NCBI GenBank assembly: GCA_023229945.1
Contig: JALNYH010000011.1
Location: 1-58,750, forward strand
DNA from: Arcobacteraceae bacterium
GTDB taxonomy: Bacteria; Campylobacterota; Campylobacteria; Campylobacterales; Arcobacteraceae
Direction of reading: 5' to 3'
Length of the DNA: 58,750 nucleotides
Every line of letters begins with the position of its first letter. The first letter of the stretch is position 1. The notes below the pieces were generated by a model that saw only the letters and a list, made by a program, of their open reading frames with translations, ran no database searches and had not been told where the DNA came from. Positions 1 to 10,269 of the stretch are shown in pieces. The position numbers were made by a program, and so were the translations under genes.

Positions 1-1
1 T

Positions 2-142
2 TCTAATGATGCAAGATATGTAGATGAATACAACAAAGAAATATCACCTCAAATTGCAAGAAATAATCCAAAAGCAAGAGTTCAAAGAGCTGTGTTTGAC
101 AATGATAGTTCTAGGGCTGTTGTTGGGCTGATTGAAGTTTAA
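2..142 (+). CDS. 3' end of an unidentified gene upstream of clpV
   Basis: An open frame enters from the left edge and runs 46 codons to a TAA at 140-142, ending in ...SSRAVVGLIEV. The stop lies 13 bases before the clpV start, so it is probably part of the same T6SS operon. I do not recognise the C-terminus; it does not look like the usual ends of TssB, TssC, TssE, TssF or TssG. It could be an accessory T6SS gene. Only the C-terminus is visible, so no function is assigned. Confidence 0.6.
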   Translation, partial: SNDARYVDEYNKEISPQIARNNPKARVQRAVFDNDSSRAVVGLIEV

Positions 143-155
143 AAGAAGGAAAAAA

Positions 156-2714
156 ATGAAAGTAGATTTAAAAAAAATAATAAACTCATTAGATATAAAA
201 ACAAAGCAAATACTTGAAAGTGGTGCTCATTATTGTATATCAAGAGGTGGTAGTGAGATAATAATAGAAGATTTATTGCATATAATGATGGAAGATAGTG
301 CTAGTGTATTATCAAAGCTTATAGAACACTATGGTATCAAAAAAGAGATCATTATGACATCTCTTCAAAAAAGTACCAATATATCAAGAAGTGAGAGTAA
401 TAGTCCTGTTTTTTCTTCTTCTTTGATAAGTTGGCTTGAAGATACTTATTTGATGTCAAAAATCGAGCTTGAACAAAGCAACATCACACAAGAATCTTTG
501 ATAATTAATATGATGGAGAATATCTCTAAATATTCAAGAACATCTTATTATATGATATTTGAAAATATTGATTTGGAAGAGGCAAAAGAGCTAATACTTG
601 GAAAATTAAAAGAAGATAGTAATATAGAAAACAAAACTCCAAATACGCCATCATCATCAGATAATAGTGATTTGGATAAATACACAACAGATATCACAAA
701 ACTTGCACTTGATGGGAAGATTGACCCAGTATTGTGTAGAGATGATGAGATCAAACAAGCTATTGATATACTTTTGAGAAGAAGAAAAAACAACCCTATT
801 TTAGTAGGTGAAGCAGGAGTAGGCAAAACTGCTGTAGTGGAAGGGTTGGCACTAAAGATAATTCAGCAAGATGTGCCAATACAGCTATACAATGCAAAGG
901 TTTTATCACTTGATTTGGGTGCGATGCAAGCAGGAGCTAGTGTAAAAGGTGAATTTGAGAGACGATTACAAAGTGTCATCAACTCTATCAAATCATCTAT
1001 AGATTTTATTATTCTTTTTATAGATGAGGCACATACTTTGATAGGAGCTGGTGGTAATGAAGGAGGCGGAGACGCTGCAAACTTACTCAAACCTGCACTT
1101 GCTAGAGGAGAGCTTAGAACAATAGCAGCAACTACTTGGCTTGAGTATAGAAAATATTTTGAAAAAGACCCTGCCCTATCAAGAAGGTTTCAAAAAATAA
1201 ATCTTTTAGAACCAAATATAGAAGATGGTATCACTATACTAAGAGGACTAGCAAAAAAATACGAAGATGTACACAATGTATATATCGAAGACTCAGCTCT
1301 TCAAGCTTCCGTAAAACTATCAGCTAGATATATTGCAAGTAGGCAATTGCCAGATAAAGCAATAGATGTACTAGATACTGCTTGTGCAAATGTGAAAATA
1401 AGTCAAACGAATAAGCCTTTTGTATTGCAAAAATTAACAAATGAAAAAATTAAAATAGAACAAGAAATGGAGTCATTACAAAGAGATCAAGATAATGGAA
1501 TCAAAGACTATTCAAAACAAATAAAAAATTTATCCAATGAACTTAAAGGAGTTGTAACAAAACTTAATAAAATATCTAAAGAATACGAAAAACAAAAACA
1601 ATTGGTTGAGAGTATATCAAACCTCAAAAAAGAAGGAAAAAAAGAATTCGCGCTTAAGGAGTATGAAAAACTAAAACATCTTCAAAAAGAAGCATCTCAT
1701 ATTCATATCAATGTCACGGGGGAACAAATAGCCCATGTAGTGTCATCTTGGACGGGAATACCTCTTGGGAATATGGTAAAAGAACAATCAAAAAATGTAC
1801 TTTCTTTTTCTGATGAAATAAAAGCTAGAGTTATAGGTCAAGATGGGGCAATAGAATATATTAGTACATTTTTACAAATCTCATCAGCTGGGCTTAAAAA
1901 TGAAAATGCACCTACAGGGGTGTTTTTGCTAGTTGGCCCTAGTGGTGTAGGTAAAACAGAAACAGCAAAAGCTATTACTGATTTATTATATGGTGGTGAA
2001 CAGTTTTTGACAACTATAAATATGACAGAGTTTCAAGAAAAACACTCAATTTCAAGACTTATAGGATCACCTCCTGGATATGTAGGTTATGGTGATGGTG
2101 GGCAACTAACAGATCCTGTTAGAATCAAGCCATACTCAGTAGTACTACTAGATGAAATAGAAAAAGCACATCCAGATATACTAAATCTTTTTTATCAAAT
2201 ATTTGATAAAGGAAGTGTAAATGATGGTGAAGGAAGGACGATTGACTTTAAAAATACGATTATCTTGCTCACTTCAAATCTTGCAACACAAGAAATCACA
2301 ACAATATGTGAACAATATGATAATGTTGATATAGAACCTTTAACCGAAACTATTATACCAATTTTGGGACAAAGTTTAGCACCTGCTTTGCTTGGTAGGA
2401 TGAATGTCATACCATACAAAAATCTAAGCGATGAATCTTTGATAAAAATAGTAGAACTCAAATTACAAAGAATCAAAAAGCAATTACACCAAAAAGAAAT
2501 AGCTTTCAAATATGACAAACACCTACTTGAACATATAGTTGCACTGAGTAATGCAACAGATACTGGGGCTAGAAATATTGAGCTAATAATAAATACTACT
2601 TTAATGCCAAAATTATCAAAAACAATTCTTGATTATAGCATTGAAGATAAAAATCTAAAAAGTATATCAATTAAAATTGACAAAAATAAACAAATTAAAA
2701 TTCAAGGAGAATAA
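156..2714 (+). CDS. clpV: T6SS ATPase ClpV (TssH), AAA+ sheath disassembly
   Basis: About 852 residues, normal for ClpV. It has an N-terminal ClpN-like domain, AAA-1 with Walker A VGEAGVGKT near residue 219 and Walker B LFIDEAH, a coiled-coil middle region (about 440-520), and AAA-2 with GPSGVGKT near residue 593 and LLDEIEKAHPD. ClpV unfolds contracted TssB/TssC sheath so subunits can be reused. The frame could open at a TTG at 132, but ATG 156 has an AAGGA ribosome site just upstream and avoids overlapping the preceding gene. ClpB is the other possible reading; the neighbouring tss genes settle it as ClpV. Confidence 0.93.
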   Translation: MKVDLKKIINSLDIKTKQILESGAHYCISRGGSEIIIEDLLHIMMEDSASVLSKLIEHYGIKKEIIMTSLQKSTNISRSESNSPVFSSSLISWLEDTYLMSKIELEQSNITQESLIINMMENISKYSRTSYYMIFENIDLEEAKELILGKLKEDSNIENKTPNTPSSSDNSDLDKYTTDITKLALDGKIDPVLCRDDEIKQAIDILLRRRKNNPILVGEAGVGKTAVVEGLALKIIQQDVPIQLYNAKVLSLDLGAMQAGASVKGEFERRLQSVINSIKSSIDFIILFIDEAHTLIGAGGNEGGGDAANLLKPALARGELRTIAATTWLEYRKYFEKDPALSRRFQKINLLEPNIEDGITILRGLAKKYEDVHNVYIEDSALQASVKLSARYIASRQLPDKAIDVLDTACANVKISQTNKPFVLQKLTNEKIKIEQEMESLQRDQDNGIKDYSKQIKNLSNELKGVVTKLNKISKEYEKQKQLVESISNLKKEGKKEFALKEYEKLKHLQKEASHIHINVTGEQIAHVVSSWTGIPLGNMVKEQSKNVLSFSDEIKARVIGQDGAIEYISTFLQISSAGLKNENAPTGVFLLVGPSGVGKTETAKAITDLLYGGEQFLTTINMTEFQEKHSISRLIGSPPGYVGYGDGGQLTDPVRIKPYSVVLLDEIEKAHPDILNLFYQIFDKGSVNDGEGRTIDFKNTIILLTSNLATQEITTICEQYDNVDIEPLTETIIPILGQSLAPALLGRMNVIPYKNLSDESLIKIVELKLQRIKKQLHQKEIAFKYDKHLLEHIVALSNATDTGARNIELIINTTLMPKLSKTILDYSIEDKNLKSISIKIDKNKQIKIQGE

Positions 2715-2718
2715 TACA

Positions 2719-2844
2719 ATGAAAAAATATCTTATTTTAGTGGTAGTAATAGCTAGTTTTGCTTTTATAAGTGGATGTTCAATACAAAATAGTCAATACA
2801 AATTGCTTTACGAAGCACAACCACAAAAAGAAAAAATAAAGTAA
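2719..2844 (+). CDS. small T6SS-associated lipoprotein (41 aa)
   Basis: A 41-codon gene between clpV and tagH. It starts four bases after the clpV stop with AAGGAGA upstream. The product begins MKKYLILVVVIASFAFISGC: a Lys-containing n-region, a hydrophobic core and a lipobox ISGC with the acceptor Cys at residue 20. That leaves a mature peptide of about 22 residues, Gln- and Lys-rich. It should be a membrane-anchored lipopeptide. It is too short for most gene callers and resembles nothing I know; TssJ proper is encoded separately at 4120. A membrane-complex accessory role is only inferred from position. Confidence 0.75.
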   Translation: MKKYLILVVVIASFAFISGCSIQNSQYKLLYEAQPQKEKIK

Positions 2845-2855
2845 GGAGAATATTA

Positions 2856-4109
2856 ATGGAACTAATATTAGACATTGTCAAAAGTGGTAAGATAAGACCA
2901 AAATATAAAAGTTTAAAATTCAATTGTTGTGATGGCACAATAGGTAGAGCTGATAATACAACCTACAAATTAACCGATGCAAATAACTATATTTCGTCAA
3001 ATCATCTTCATATTGAATATAAATATGGCAAGTATTATATTCGTGATGAAAGTACAAATGGAACATATTTGAAAAACCCATATAAAAAACTCAACAAAGG
3101 AATAGCTCACCTAATCAGTGCATCTGAGGTATATATTATTGGTGACCATGAACTACAAGCTCGTTTTAGTGATGATGAGTACAATGATGAATATATAGTT
3201 CATAGCAATACAATTGTTGAAGAGCCTAATAATTCTTTATCGATTAATGAACTTATTCCTGATGATGACTTTTTGATGGGTGATGAAAATATCATAAAAG
3301 AGCAAAAAGAAGAAAAACATCAAATAGATAGTGTATTGGATTTGGTTGAAACAAAAGATGATATTATTGATGAACATATTGAAGAAGATTTATTTTATAC
3401 TAGCCCATTACATAACACTTTCAATCAAAATATTGACATACCAATATACACCAAACAACAACCAAGAAAAATAAAAACACCTCAATATAACAATGATAGT
3501 GAACTCATAGCAAGTATCCAAATATTAGAACAAAATCTTGGAATAGAAATTATAAACTTACCAAAAGATAAACGAGATAAGATTTTAGAAGACCTTGCAT
3601 CAATAGTCAAACTATCATTAGATGGATTAAATCATGCACTACAAATTCAAGATAGTATCAAACAAAACTTAAACTTATCGTCACACAGGACATCTTCGAT
3701 TCAGAACAATCCTATCAAGCTCGTACAATCTGCGACACAATTACTTCAAGACCAACAAATTGGACAAAAACTTGGGATGATTGATTTACCAAATGCTGTC
3801 ATCAAATCTTTTCAAGAACTAAATACTCACTCCATAGCATTGCATAGTGCTTCAAAGAATATTATGGAAATTGCATTAAAACAATTTGTACCTAAACAAT
3901 TAGAAGAAAAGATTGAATCAAATGGATATATAAAATACAATTTCTTACCAAAAAAATATCTAATGTGGGATGGATATTGTGCAATGTTTGACAGGCTAAA
4001 TACTGATGACTCGGCTGGCTTGAATATATTGCAAAAGAATTTCACAAAAGAGTATGAAAATATCTCTTTTTCACTAAATTTAACAACAAAAGATACAAAA
4101 AACAATTAA
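2856..4109 (+). CDS. tagH: T6SS FHA-domain protein TagH (Fha)
   Basis: 417 residues. The N-terminal FHA fold is clear: GR at 30-31, SSNHLHIEY (about 47-55) and the STNGTYL signature (about 66-72), which form the phosphothreonine-binding face. A low-complexity acidic linker (about 100-200) follows, then a C-terminal TagH-type domain (about 215-400). In Pseudomonas H1-T6SS, Fha1 is phosphorylated by PpkA and dephosphorylated by PppA, and this promotes assembly; a kinase and a PP2C phosphatase are present in this operon. The ribosome site TAAGGAG lies directly upstream. Confidence 0.88.
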   Translation: MELILDIVKSGKIRPKYKSLKFNCCDGTIGRADNTTYKLTDANNYISSNHLHIEYKYGKYYIRDESTNGTYLKNPYKKLNKGIAHLISASEVYIIGDHELQARFSDDEYNDEYIVHSNTIVEEPNNSLSINELIPDDDFLMGDENIIKEQKEEKHQIDSVLDLVETKDDIIDEHIEEDLFYTSPLHNTFNQNIDIPIYTKQQPRKIKTPQYNNDSELIASIQILEQNLGIEIINLPKDKRDKILEDLASIVKLSLDGLNHALQIQDSIKQNLNLSSHRTSSIQNNPIKLVQSATQLLQDQQIGQKLGMIDLPNAVIKSFQELNTHSIALHSASKNIMEIALKQFVPKQLEEKIESNGYIKYNFLPKKYLMWDGYCAMFDRLNTDDSAGLNILQKNFTKEYENISFSLNLTTKDTKNN

Positions 4110-4119
4110 AGGATATAAA

Positions 4120-4581
4120 ATGTCAAATCTCAAAAATATATTTCAAGTATTAGTATTAGCACTTATTATAGTTATATTTAATGGGTGTTTTCAACAACAA
4201 ACAAGATTAGAAATGGTTATCAAAACTGGACCTTCTCTAAACAAAGGATATGGAGAAGATTTAGCTCCACTTATGATTGATTTTTATGAGCTAAAAGATG
4301 CTGATAGATTTTCAAAACTTGACTACTGGAGCATTACTGATGATGGACAAAAACAATTAAATAATGCCTTAGTTTCACAAGCTAAACATATATTCTTGCC
4401 AAATGAAAAACATACATACAAAATACTATTCAATGATGATAGTAAGGTATTGGGGCTTGTTTTAAACTTCAAGAATGCTGATGCAACTTCAAATTGGAAA
4501 TATATAAGAAATTTGAAACAAAATTCACACAATTACATTGAATTATTCGTTGACAATAATAAAATTGAGGAAATTAAATAA
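4120..4581 (+). CDS. tssJ: T6SS outer-membrane lipoprotein TssJ
   Basis: 153 residues. It has a hydrophobic signal ending in a lipobox IFNGC, with lipid-acceptor Cys at residue 23, followed by a beta-rich domain typical of TssJ. TssJ anchors TssM to the outer membrane in the T6SS membrane complex. Assignment rests on the lipobox, the size, the TssJ-like opening strand (LEMVIKTGPSLNKG) and the position just before tssK. The stop overlaps the tssK start by one base (TAATG), suggesting translational coupling. Confidence 0.85.
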   Translation: MSNLKNIFQVLVLALIIVIFNGCFQQQTRLEMVIKTGPSLNKGYGEDLAPLMIDFYELKDADRFSKLDYWSITDDGQKQLNNALVSQAKHIFLPNEKHTYKILFNDDSKVLGLVLNFKNADATSNWKYIRNLKQNSHNYIELFVDNNKIEEIK

Positions 4582-5927
4582 TGGTAAATCAAATAGTATG
4601 GAGAGAAGGTCTATTTTTGAGACCACAACATTTTCAACAAAATGATAGATTTATCGAATACCAATTAAACAAAAGAACAATTGATAATTCTTTAAATAAT
4701 TTTGGTTTTTATGATATTGAGATAGATAAACAATTTTTAAACTCTGGTACTTTTTTGATAAATAGAGCTCATGGGATTATGCCTGATGGCACTTTTTTTG
4801 ATATAAGCATAACAGATTTTAATTTAGCAATTAATCTTGAAGCAACTGATTCTGGTAAAATGATATATTTAGTTTTGCCAAGAGCAATAGGATATGTTGA
4901 TTTAGTTACTATTGATGAAAACAAATCCAAACCAACACGGATGATTGCAAAAAGAGAATTAGAAGTTCCCAATATCAATGTAGGTGAAAATACATCTGTA
5001 GAATTTTTGGTTGCACAATATAATTTTCTTCTTTTAAAAGAAGAAGATTTGAATGATGGATATTTAAAACTACCAGTTGCTAGAATTGGCAATGTCTCTG
5101 CTTCAAATATGATTTCATTAGATAATGAATTTATGACTACTTATATACATATTGGGAGTTCTTCTTATTTGATGGCACAAGCAAAAGAGATACTTAGTAT
5201 TATTGAATTTAGAATTGATAAACTATCACAAAAACTAAGTGAAATTTCAATACAAGTTGCCCAATTGGGTGATTATTTATTGCTACAACTTTTGAACAAA
5301 TTTCAAAGTAAACTATACTTTTATACTACACAGTACAAAATACATCCTCAAATTCTACATTTGGAACTTAGCACTTTGGCATCAGAATTGTCTGTGTTTA
5401 TGAAAAAAGAAAAAAAGTTAAATCATAGATTTTTTTATGATCATTTAGCCCAAAAAAATAGCTTTCATGAACTCATTTTGGAACTTAAAGATATGCTAAG
5501 TATGGTATTAGAGCAAAATAGCATAAAACTAGATGTAGAACAAAGAAAATATGGTATATATGTGGCAAAAATTGAGGATAAGTCATTGATAACAAGTGGC
5601 TCTTTTGTATTTACAGTGTCAGCTGATATAGCACAAGACAAACTTAAAAAGATTTTATTAGACAATCTTAAAATTGGAACAATTGAAACAATAAGAGATT
5701 TGGTCAACTATCATCTCGCTGGATATAAAATCAAAGCTCTCCCCACTTCACCACAACAAATACCATATAGAGTTAATAATCTATATTTTCAAATTGAGTT
5801 TAAGTCTGAGGACAAAATAAATTTGAATAAATCTGGAGGCTTGGCATTTCATCTAGCATCTGAAATAGAAAATATTACTTATGATTTATGGGTGATTAAA
5901 GATACAGAACAAAGAAAGCGAGGTTAA
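4581..5927 (+). CDS. tssK: T6SS baseplate subunit TssK
   Basis: 448 residues, the normal length. The N-terminus VNQIVWREGLFLRPQHFQQ is the hallmark of TssK (W..G..L.PQHFQ). The protein is cytoplasmic. TssK trimers link the baseplate (TssEFG) to the TssL/TssM membrane complex. It is flanked by tssJ (one-base overlap) and tssL (one-base gap), the standard tssJ-K-L-M order. Confidence 0.95.
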   Translation: MVNQIVWREGLFLRPQHFQQNDRFIEYQLNKRTIDNSLNNFGFYDIEIDKQFLNSGTFLINRAHGIMPDGTFFDISITDFNLAINLEATDSGKMIYLVLPRAIGYVDLVTIDENKSKPTRMIAKRELEVPNINVGENTSVEFLVAQYNFLLLKEEDLNDGYLKLPVARIGNVSASNMISLDNEFMTTYIHIGSSSYLMAQAKEILSIIEFRIDKLSQKLSEISIQVAQLGDYLLLQLLNKFQSKLYFYTTQYKIHPQILHLELSTLASELSVFMKKEKKLNHRFFYDHLAQKNSFHELILELKDMLSMVLEQNSIKLDVEQRKYGIYVAKIEDKSLITSGSFVFTVSADIAQDKLKKILLDNLKIGTIETIRDLVNYHLAGYKIKALPTSPQQIPYRVNNLYFQIEFKSEDKINLNKSGGLAFHLASEIENITYDLWVIKDTEQRKRG

Positions 5928-5928
5928 T

Positions 5929-6858
5929 ATGGATAATAAAACAGTACTAGTTCCCTTGTCTCAGGGAGAAAACAAACTTACTAATTTTTCTTCAAACAAT
6001 AGTTTGTTAAATCAACAAAGTAGTTTATCCCAACAATATCAAAAACAATTTTTTAAAAGCCTAAATACTAATGACTCAATATATAGCCAAAATGCTTTAG
6101 TAGTTTTTGCAAAACCTATATTCAAGAAAATTGATATATTATTGAAAACATATAGTATATCAAATATACATGAAATACATGATGAGCTTGTAGATTTGAT
6201 TGATCAATTTACAATAAAAGCAGAAAGCAATAAAATAATAAATTCACAAGTATATATAGCTAGATATCTATTATGTACATTTTTAGATGAATTAATAAGC
6301 ACAACATTTTGGGGGAAAAATCAAGAATGGTCACACAATAGCTTGCTGGTTTATTATTATAAAGAAACTTATGGTGGAGAAAAGTTTTTTCAATTATTAA
6401 ATAAACTGCTTGTTGCTCCTGCTGAAAATATTAATTTATTAGAATTTATGTATATTTGTATATCACTAGGTTTTGAGGGTAAATATAGGATTCAAGCCAA
6501 AGGTAAAATGGAGCTTGATATGATTAGAGAAAATCTTTATAAACAAATCAAAATAACTTCATTGAAGAACAATACAAAATTCTACACTCAGAGAAATAGT
6601 ACATATCATCAAGAAAACTTCTTTTATAAAGCTTCATATTGGCTGATTTCAGGTATTTCAACACTATGTTTGGTTTTATTATATTCTATATTTAGTTTAG
6701 CTCTCAATTATGATGAAGAAAACTTATATACCAATATAGAAAAAGAAAGAATTAGACTTGAAGTTGGACAAGCAAGATTGACTATGGCACCACAAGAAGT
6801 TTTAACGCTAAATACAAAGGATACAGATGAAACAAAAAATTCTAAAATTATTAAGTAA
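5929..6858 (+). CDS. tssL: T6SS inner-membrane protein TssL (DotU family)
   Basis: 309 residues. A DotU/IcmH-type cytoplasmic helical domain (about 45-215, with YIARYLLCTFLDELI and W....WSHNSLLVYYYKETYGGEKFF) is followed by one transmembrane helix near residues 234-256. Only a short periplasmic tail (about 50 residues) follows, so there is no C-terminal OmpA-like peptidoglycan-binding domain. That is the minimal TssL form and peptidoglycan anchoring would need another protein. The 3' end overlaps tssM by 32 bases. Confidence 0.93.
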   Translation: MDNKTVLVPLSQGENKLTNFSSNNSLLNQQSSLSQQYQKQFFKSLNTNDSIYSQNALVVFAKPIFKKIDILLKTYSISNIHEIHDELVDLIDQFTIKAESNKIINSQVYIARYLLCTFLDELISTTFWGKNQEWSHNSLLVYYYKETYGGEKFFQLLNKLLVAPAENINLLEFMYICISLGFEGKYRIQAKGKMELDMIRENLYKQIKITSLKNNTKFYTQRNSTYHQENFFYKASYWLISGISTLCLVLLYSIFSLALNYDEENLYTNIEKERIRLEVGQARLTMAPQEVLTLNTKDTDETKNSKIIK

Positions 6859-9800
6859 AGAATTTTTACTTAATCCAATATTTATTACATTTTTAGTATC
6901 TATTATAATTTCACTTATAGTCATTTTTGTTGGACAAAATATATATTCTAGTTTAGAATCTTTATCTTTGAGACTACTAGTGAGCTTTGTCATTTTGAGC
7001 TGTAGTGTAATTATTGTTTTACTTATAAAACTTTATTCCAACAGCCATAAAGATTTAGATACACAAAAAGTAGAAATTGAAAATAAAAAACGACAAAAAG
7101 AGGTTGCTCAAAGTATTGAAAAAATAGGTAAAGATATCAAAAATAGATTTTTACAGGCTCTAAAAATTATCAAAAACTCTAGTGTCTATAACAAAAAGTC
7201 TGATGCTAATTATGAATTACCTTGGTATTTAATAATGGGTCAAGAAAGAGAAGGCAAAACATCTTTGATTGAATACTCTGGTCTTGATTTTCCTTTGAAT
7301 ATAAATTACCAAAATAAACAGCTTGAAGAAACTAGTGATACAAAAACTTTTGAGTGGTATTTCAGTGAAAATGCAATTTTTATAGATACTCCTGGTAAAT
7401 ACTTAAATCCCAAATCAGAGAGTATTGACGAAGGAGTATGGCAATTTTTTCTCAAGCTTTTCAAACAAAAAAGATGGAAAAGACCAATAAATGGGGTTAT
7501 TCTAACAATAAGCATTGATACATTATTGGCTAAAACAGATCAAGAAATAGAAACATATGCGAAAGAACTACGAGAGCGTTTTGATCAAATTTCAGAAACT
7601 TTTATGTCAAATATACCAATATATCTTTTCATAACGCATTCTGATAAAATAGAAGGATTTTTGGAATATTTTGATTCTATAGAAGAAGATGAAAAAGATG
7701 AGGTATTGGGATTTACTTTTGATTCAACAACGAAAATATCTTTAGAACAGCTAGATATTGAATTCGAAGAGTTATTAAAGCGTATTGATGCATCAGTAAT
7801 CGATAAAATACATCTACAATGGGATAATGATCATAGAACAAAAATATTATTATTTTGTGATGAGTTAAATGGTGTATTTATAAAACTAAAGAAATTTATT
7901 GAAGTTGGGTTTGCACAAACAAGATATCGTACACCATTACTTCTCAGAGGCTTATACTTTACTACAGTACCTCAATATTTGCTACCAGTTTATCAAGAAA
8001 ATGTATTAGAAAATCCAATATCTTCGAATAAAGGAGTTCGTGGTTGGTTTACAAAGAAAGTTTTGGAAGAAATAGTATTTGTTGAGTCAAATCTTATCAA
8101 AATGGACAGCAGACATAAATCAAAAGAAAAAAGAAGAGAAGTTTTTGCAATTGCATCCTCAGTATTTATTGTTTTACTAGCTATTGGATTTTGGTTATTT
8201 GACTATATAGAACACAAAAATACTATTTCCAAAATTACAAACGAACTAGTTGAATTTTCAAACTATTATAACAATACTTCAAATCTATATGATTTTGATG
8301 AAAAGTTAGCATTACTTAATAAATTAGATAAAGTAAAAGAAATAGATACACTTGATGCACAAAAGTTTTGGAAACTTAGTTTTTATAAAACAAAAGAACG
8401 CCAAAATAGATTAGATAAGCTTTATCATACAACCGTTGAACAGTTTTTACTAAATGATATTAAAAAAATCCTAGAAAACAACACCATGAGTAATCTAAAC
8501 AATTATGATATAACATGGGAAAATCTAAAAGCATACATTATGCTTGATAAAAAAGATGCTAGGGAAAATGACTTTTTAATATCTTGGATAAACGATATTG
8601 TGGATAAGAATACACTTTACAATGAACAACAAAAAAAACAAATTCAAAAACATTGGTCAAATTTAGTTACTTTTGGATTTTCTCAAACCCAACTAAATGA
8701 TACAATTGTCTCTAAAGCTAGAAACAAATTATCAGAATTTGGTCAAGAACTTATATTGTACAAACAACTAAAAGATAAAATTCTATCAGAAGAATTAAAA
8801 GATTTTCAGTTTTCAAATATACTTACTACTCAAAATAAAGTTTTTGCTGGTACAGATTATATAATACCTAGCTTCTATACAAAAGTAGGATACTATAAGG
8901 TAATGTCGGTTAATTCAAAAACAATATTGAGCCAACTTAAAAATTACTCTTGGGTTTTGGGTGAAGTAAATAATTTTACACAAGAAGAGATTAACGAAAT
9001 ATACCAAAAAATGCAAATGTTGTATTTTGAAGAATACAAAGCATCATGGATGAATGCACTAAACAATCTTTTTATTGCTGATGTAAAAAATGAAGATCAA
9101 ATTGAAGAACAATTCAAACTATTTGTCTCAACTAATTCACCAGTAATTCAAATACTTCAAGCTCTAAGGGAAAATACTCTAATTTACTCGGATAGCGAAT
9201 TAATGCTTTTAAGTTCAAAAAAAGAAAATATTTCTATAGAAAAAGACTTAAGTATAGAGGCAAAAGGGACAAAATATTTAAGAGATAGTTTCGATATATT
9301 TCACCAACTATTATCTGATGATGGACAACCAAGTACTATTTTATCGAATGAAATAAAAAAATTAGAAACTGTATCTTTGCAAACTCTAGCATTAGGTAGT
9401 TCTGGTTCAGGGGCTGATGCTTTAAATAGTATAAAATCAAGAGTTTCAGGAAATACTGACCCCATATCTGTCTCTCTAAGTCCATTGCCTCAACCAGTGA
9501 GTCAGTGGTTTGTTAAGTCATTACATAATAACTGGAAAAAAGTTATGACACAGGCTAAATCACAGATAAACGAACAATATGTAAGTAAAGTTTATTCTTT
9601 CTATTTGGATAAATTGGCAAATAAATATCCACTTAACAACAAATCAATAATTGAAGTATCAATAACAGATTTTGAAGAATTCTTCAGAAAAAATGGAATT
9701 TTAGATAAATTTTATGAAGAATACTTATCATATTTTGTCAAGATTAATCCTAGAACAAACGCATATGAATTAAGAAAAATAGATGGCGTTACATTGCCAA

Positions 9801-10267
9801 TAGATGAACAAATAGTACAAGCTGTTATTATAGGTCAAGATATTAGAAAAAGATTTTTTACAGGTTCTAGAGATAAACTACATAGCGTATTTTTTATAAA
9901 ACCTCATTTTCTAAGTAAAAACTATTCAGCAATGTCATTAAATTACGATAAAGATACTCTATTATATGAACATGGTCCAATAAGAACAAAAAAACTAATT
10001 TGGCCAATAAACAGTGGAAATATTGACTCAATTTTTAGTGTATCAAATATCAATCAAGTACAAGAAATATCTGTCAAAAATGATGGCGATTGGTCTTTGT
10101 TTAGGCTATTTAATGATTTTAAAGTTATTGACAATGGCACTAACTCTATTATTGTTGAATATTCTAAAAACAATAATAAGGCATCATTTCAAATTGATGG
10201 TTCAGCAGTAAAAGGATTTGAAACAAATAATCCAATGAGAAAATTTAGATTAAAAGAAAGAATATAA
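6827..10267 (+). CDS. tssM: T6SS inner-membrane protein TssM (IcmF family)
   Basis: 1146 residues, normal for TssM. Two transmembrane helices (about 17-36 and 48-68) precede the cytoplasmic domain, which carries an intact Walker A GQEREGKT at 138-145. A third helix (about 437-462) leads into a large periplasmic region ending in the IcmF C-terminal domain that contacts TssJ. The Walker motif is degenerate in many TssM proteins; here it looks able to bind nucleotide. The ATG at 6827 lies inside the end of tssL and has an AAAGGA site, so the overlap is probably real. Confidence 0.94.
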   Translation: MKQKILKLLSKEFLLNPIFITFLVSIIISLIVIFVGQNIYSSLESLSLRLLVSFVILSCSVIIVLLIKLYSNSHKDLDTQKVEIENKKRQKEVAQSIEKIGKDIKNRFLQALKIIKNSSVYNKKSDANYELPWYLIMGQEREGKTSLIEYSGLDFPLNINYQNKQLEETSDTKTFEWYFSENAIFIDTPGKYLNPKSESIDEGVWQFFLKLFKQKRWKRPINGVILTISIDTLLAKTDQEIETYAKELRERFDQISETFMSNIPIYLFITHSDKIEGFLEYFDSIEEDEKDEVLGFTFDSTTKISLEQLDIEFEELLKRIDASVIDKIHLQWDNDHRTKILLFCDELNGVFIKLKKFIEVGFAQTRYRTPLLLRGLYFTTVPQYLLPVYQENVLENPISSNKGVRGWFTKKVLEEIVFVESNLIKMDSRHKSKEKRREVFAIASSVFIVLLAIGFWLFDYIEHKNTISKITNELVEFSNYYNNTSNLYDFDEKLALLNKLDKVKEIDTLDAQKFWKLSFYKTKERQNRLDKLYHTTVEQFLLNDIKKILENNTMSNLNNYDITWENLKAYIMLDKKDARENDFLISWINDIVDKNTLYNEQQKKQIQKHWSNLVTFGFSQTQLNDTIVSKARNKLSEFGQELILYKQLKDKILSEELKDFQFSNILTTQNKVFAGTDYIIPSFYTKVGYYKVMSVNSKTILSQLKNYSWVLGEVNNFTQEEINEIYQKMQMLYFEEYKASWMNALNNLFIADVKNEDQIEEQFKLFVSTNSPVIQILQALRENTLIYSDSELMLLSSKKENISIEKDLSIEAKGTKYLRDSFDIFHQLLSDDGQPSTILSNEIKKLETVSLQTLALGSSGSGADALNSIKSRVSGNTDPISVSLSPLPQPVSQWFVKSLHNNWKKVMTQAKSQINEQYVSKVYSFYLDKLANKYPLNNKSIIEVSITDFEEFFRKNGILDKFYEEYLSYFVKINPRTNAYELRKIDGVTLPIDEQIVQAVIIGQDIRKRFFTGSRDKLHSVFFIKPHFLSKNYSAMSLNYDKDTLLYEHGPIRTKKLIWPINSGNIDSIFSVSNINQVQEISVKNDGDWSLFRLFNDFKVIDNGTNSIIVEYSKNNNKASFQIDGSAVKGFETNNPMRKFRLKERI

Positions 10268-10269
10268 CA

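Noticed and set aside
132..155. Upstream TTG start giving ClpV eight more residues
   Set aside because: It overlaps the preceding gene and lacks a ribosome site, while ATG 156 has AAGGA at good spacing.
10014..10211. 65-residue open frame inside tssM on the same strand
   Set aside because: It lies wholly within tssM in another frame and has no ribosome site or recognisable features.
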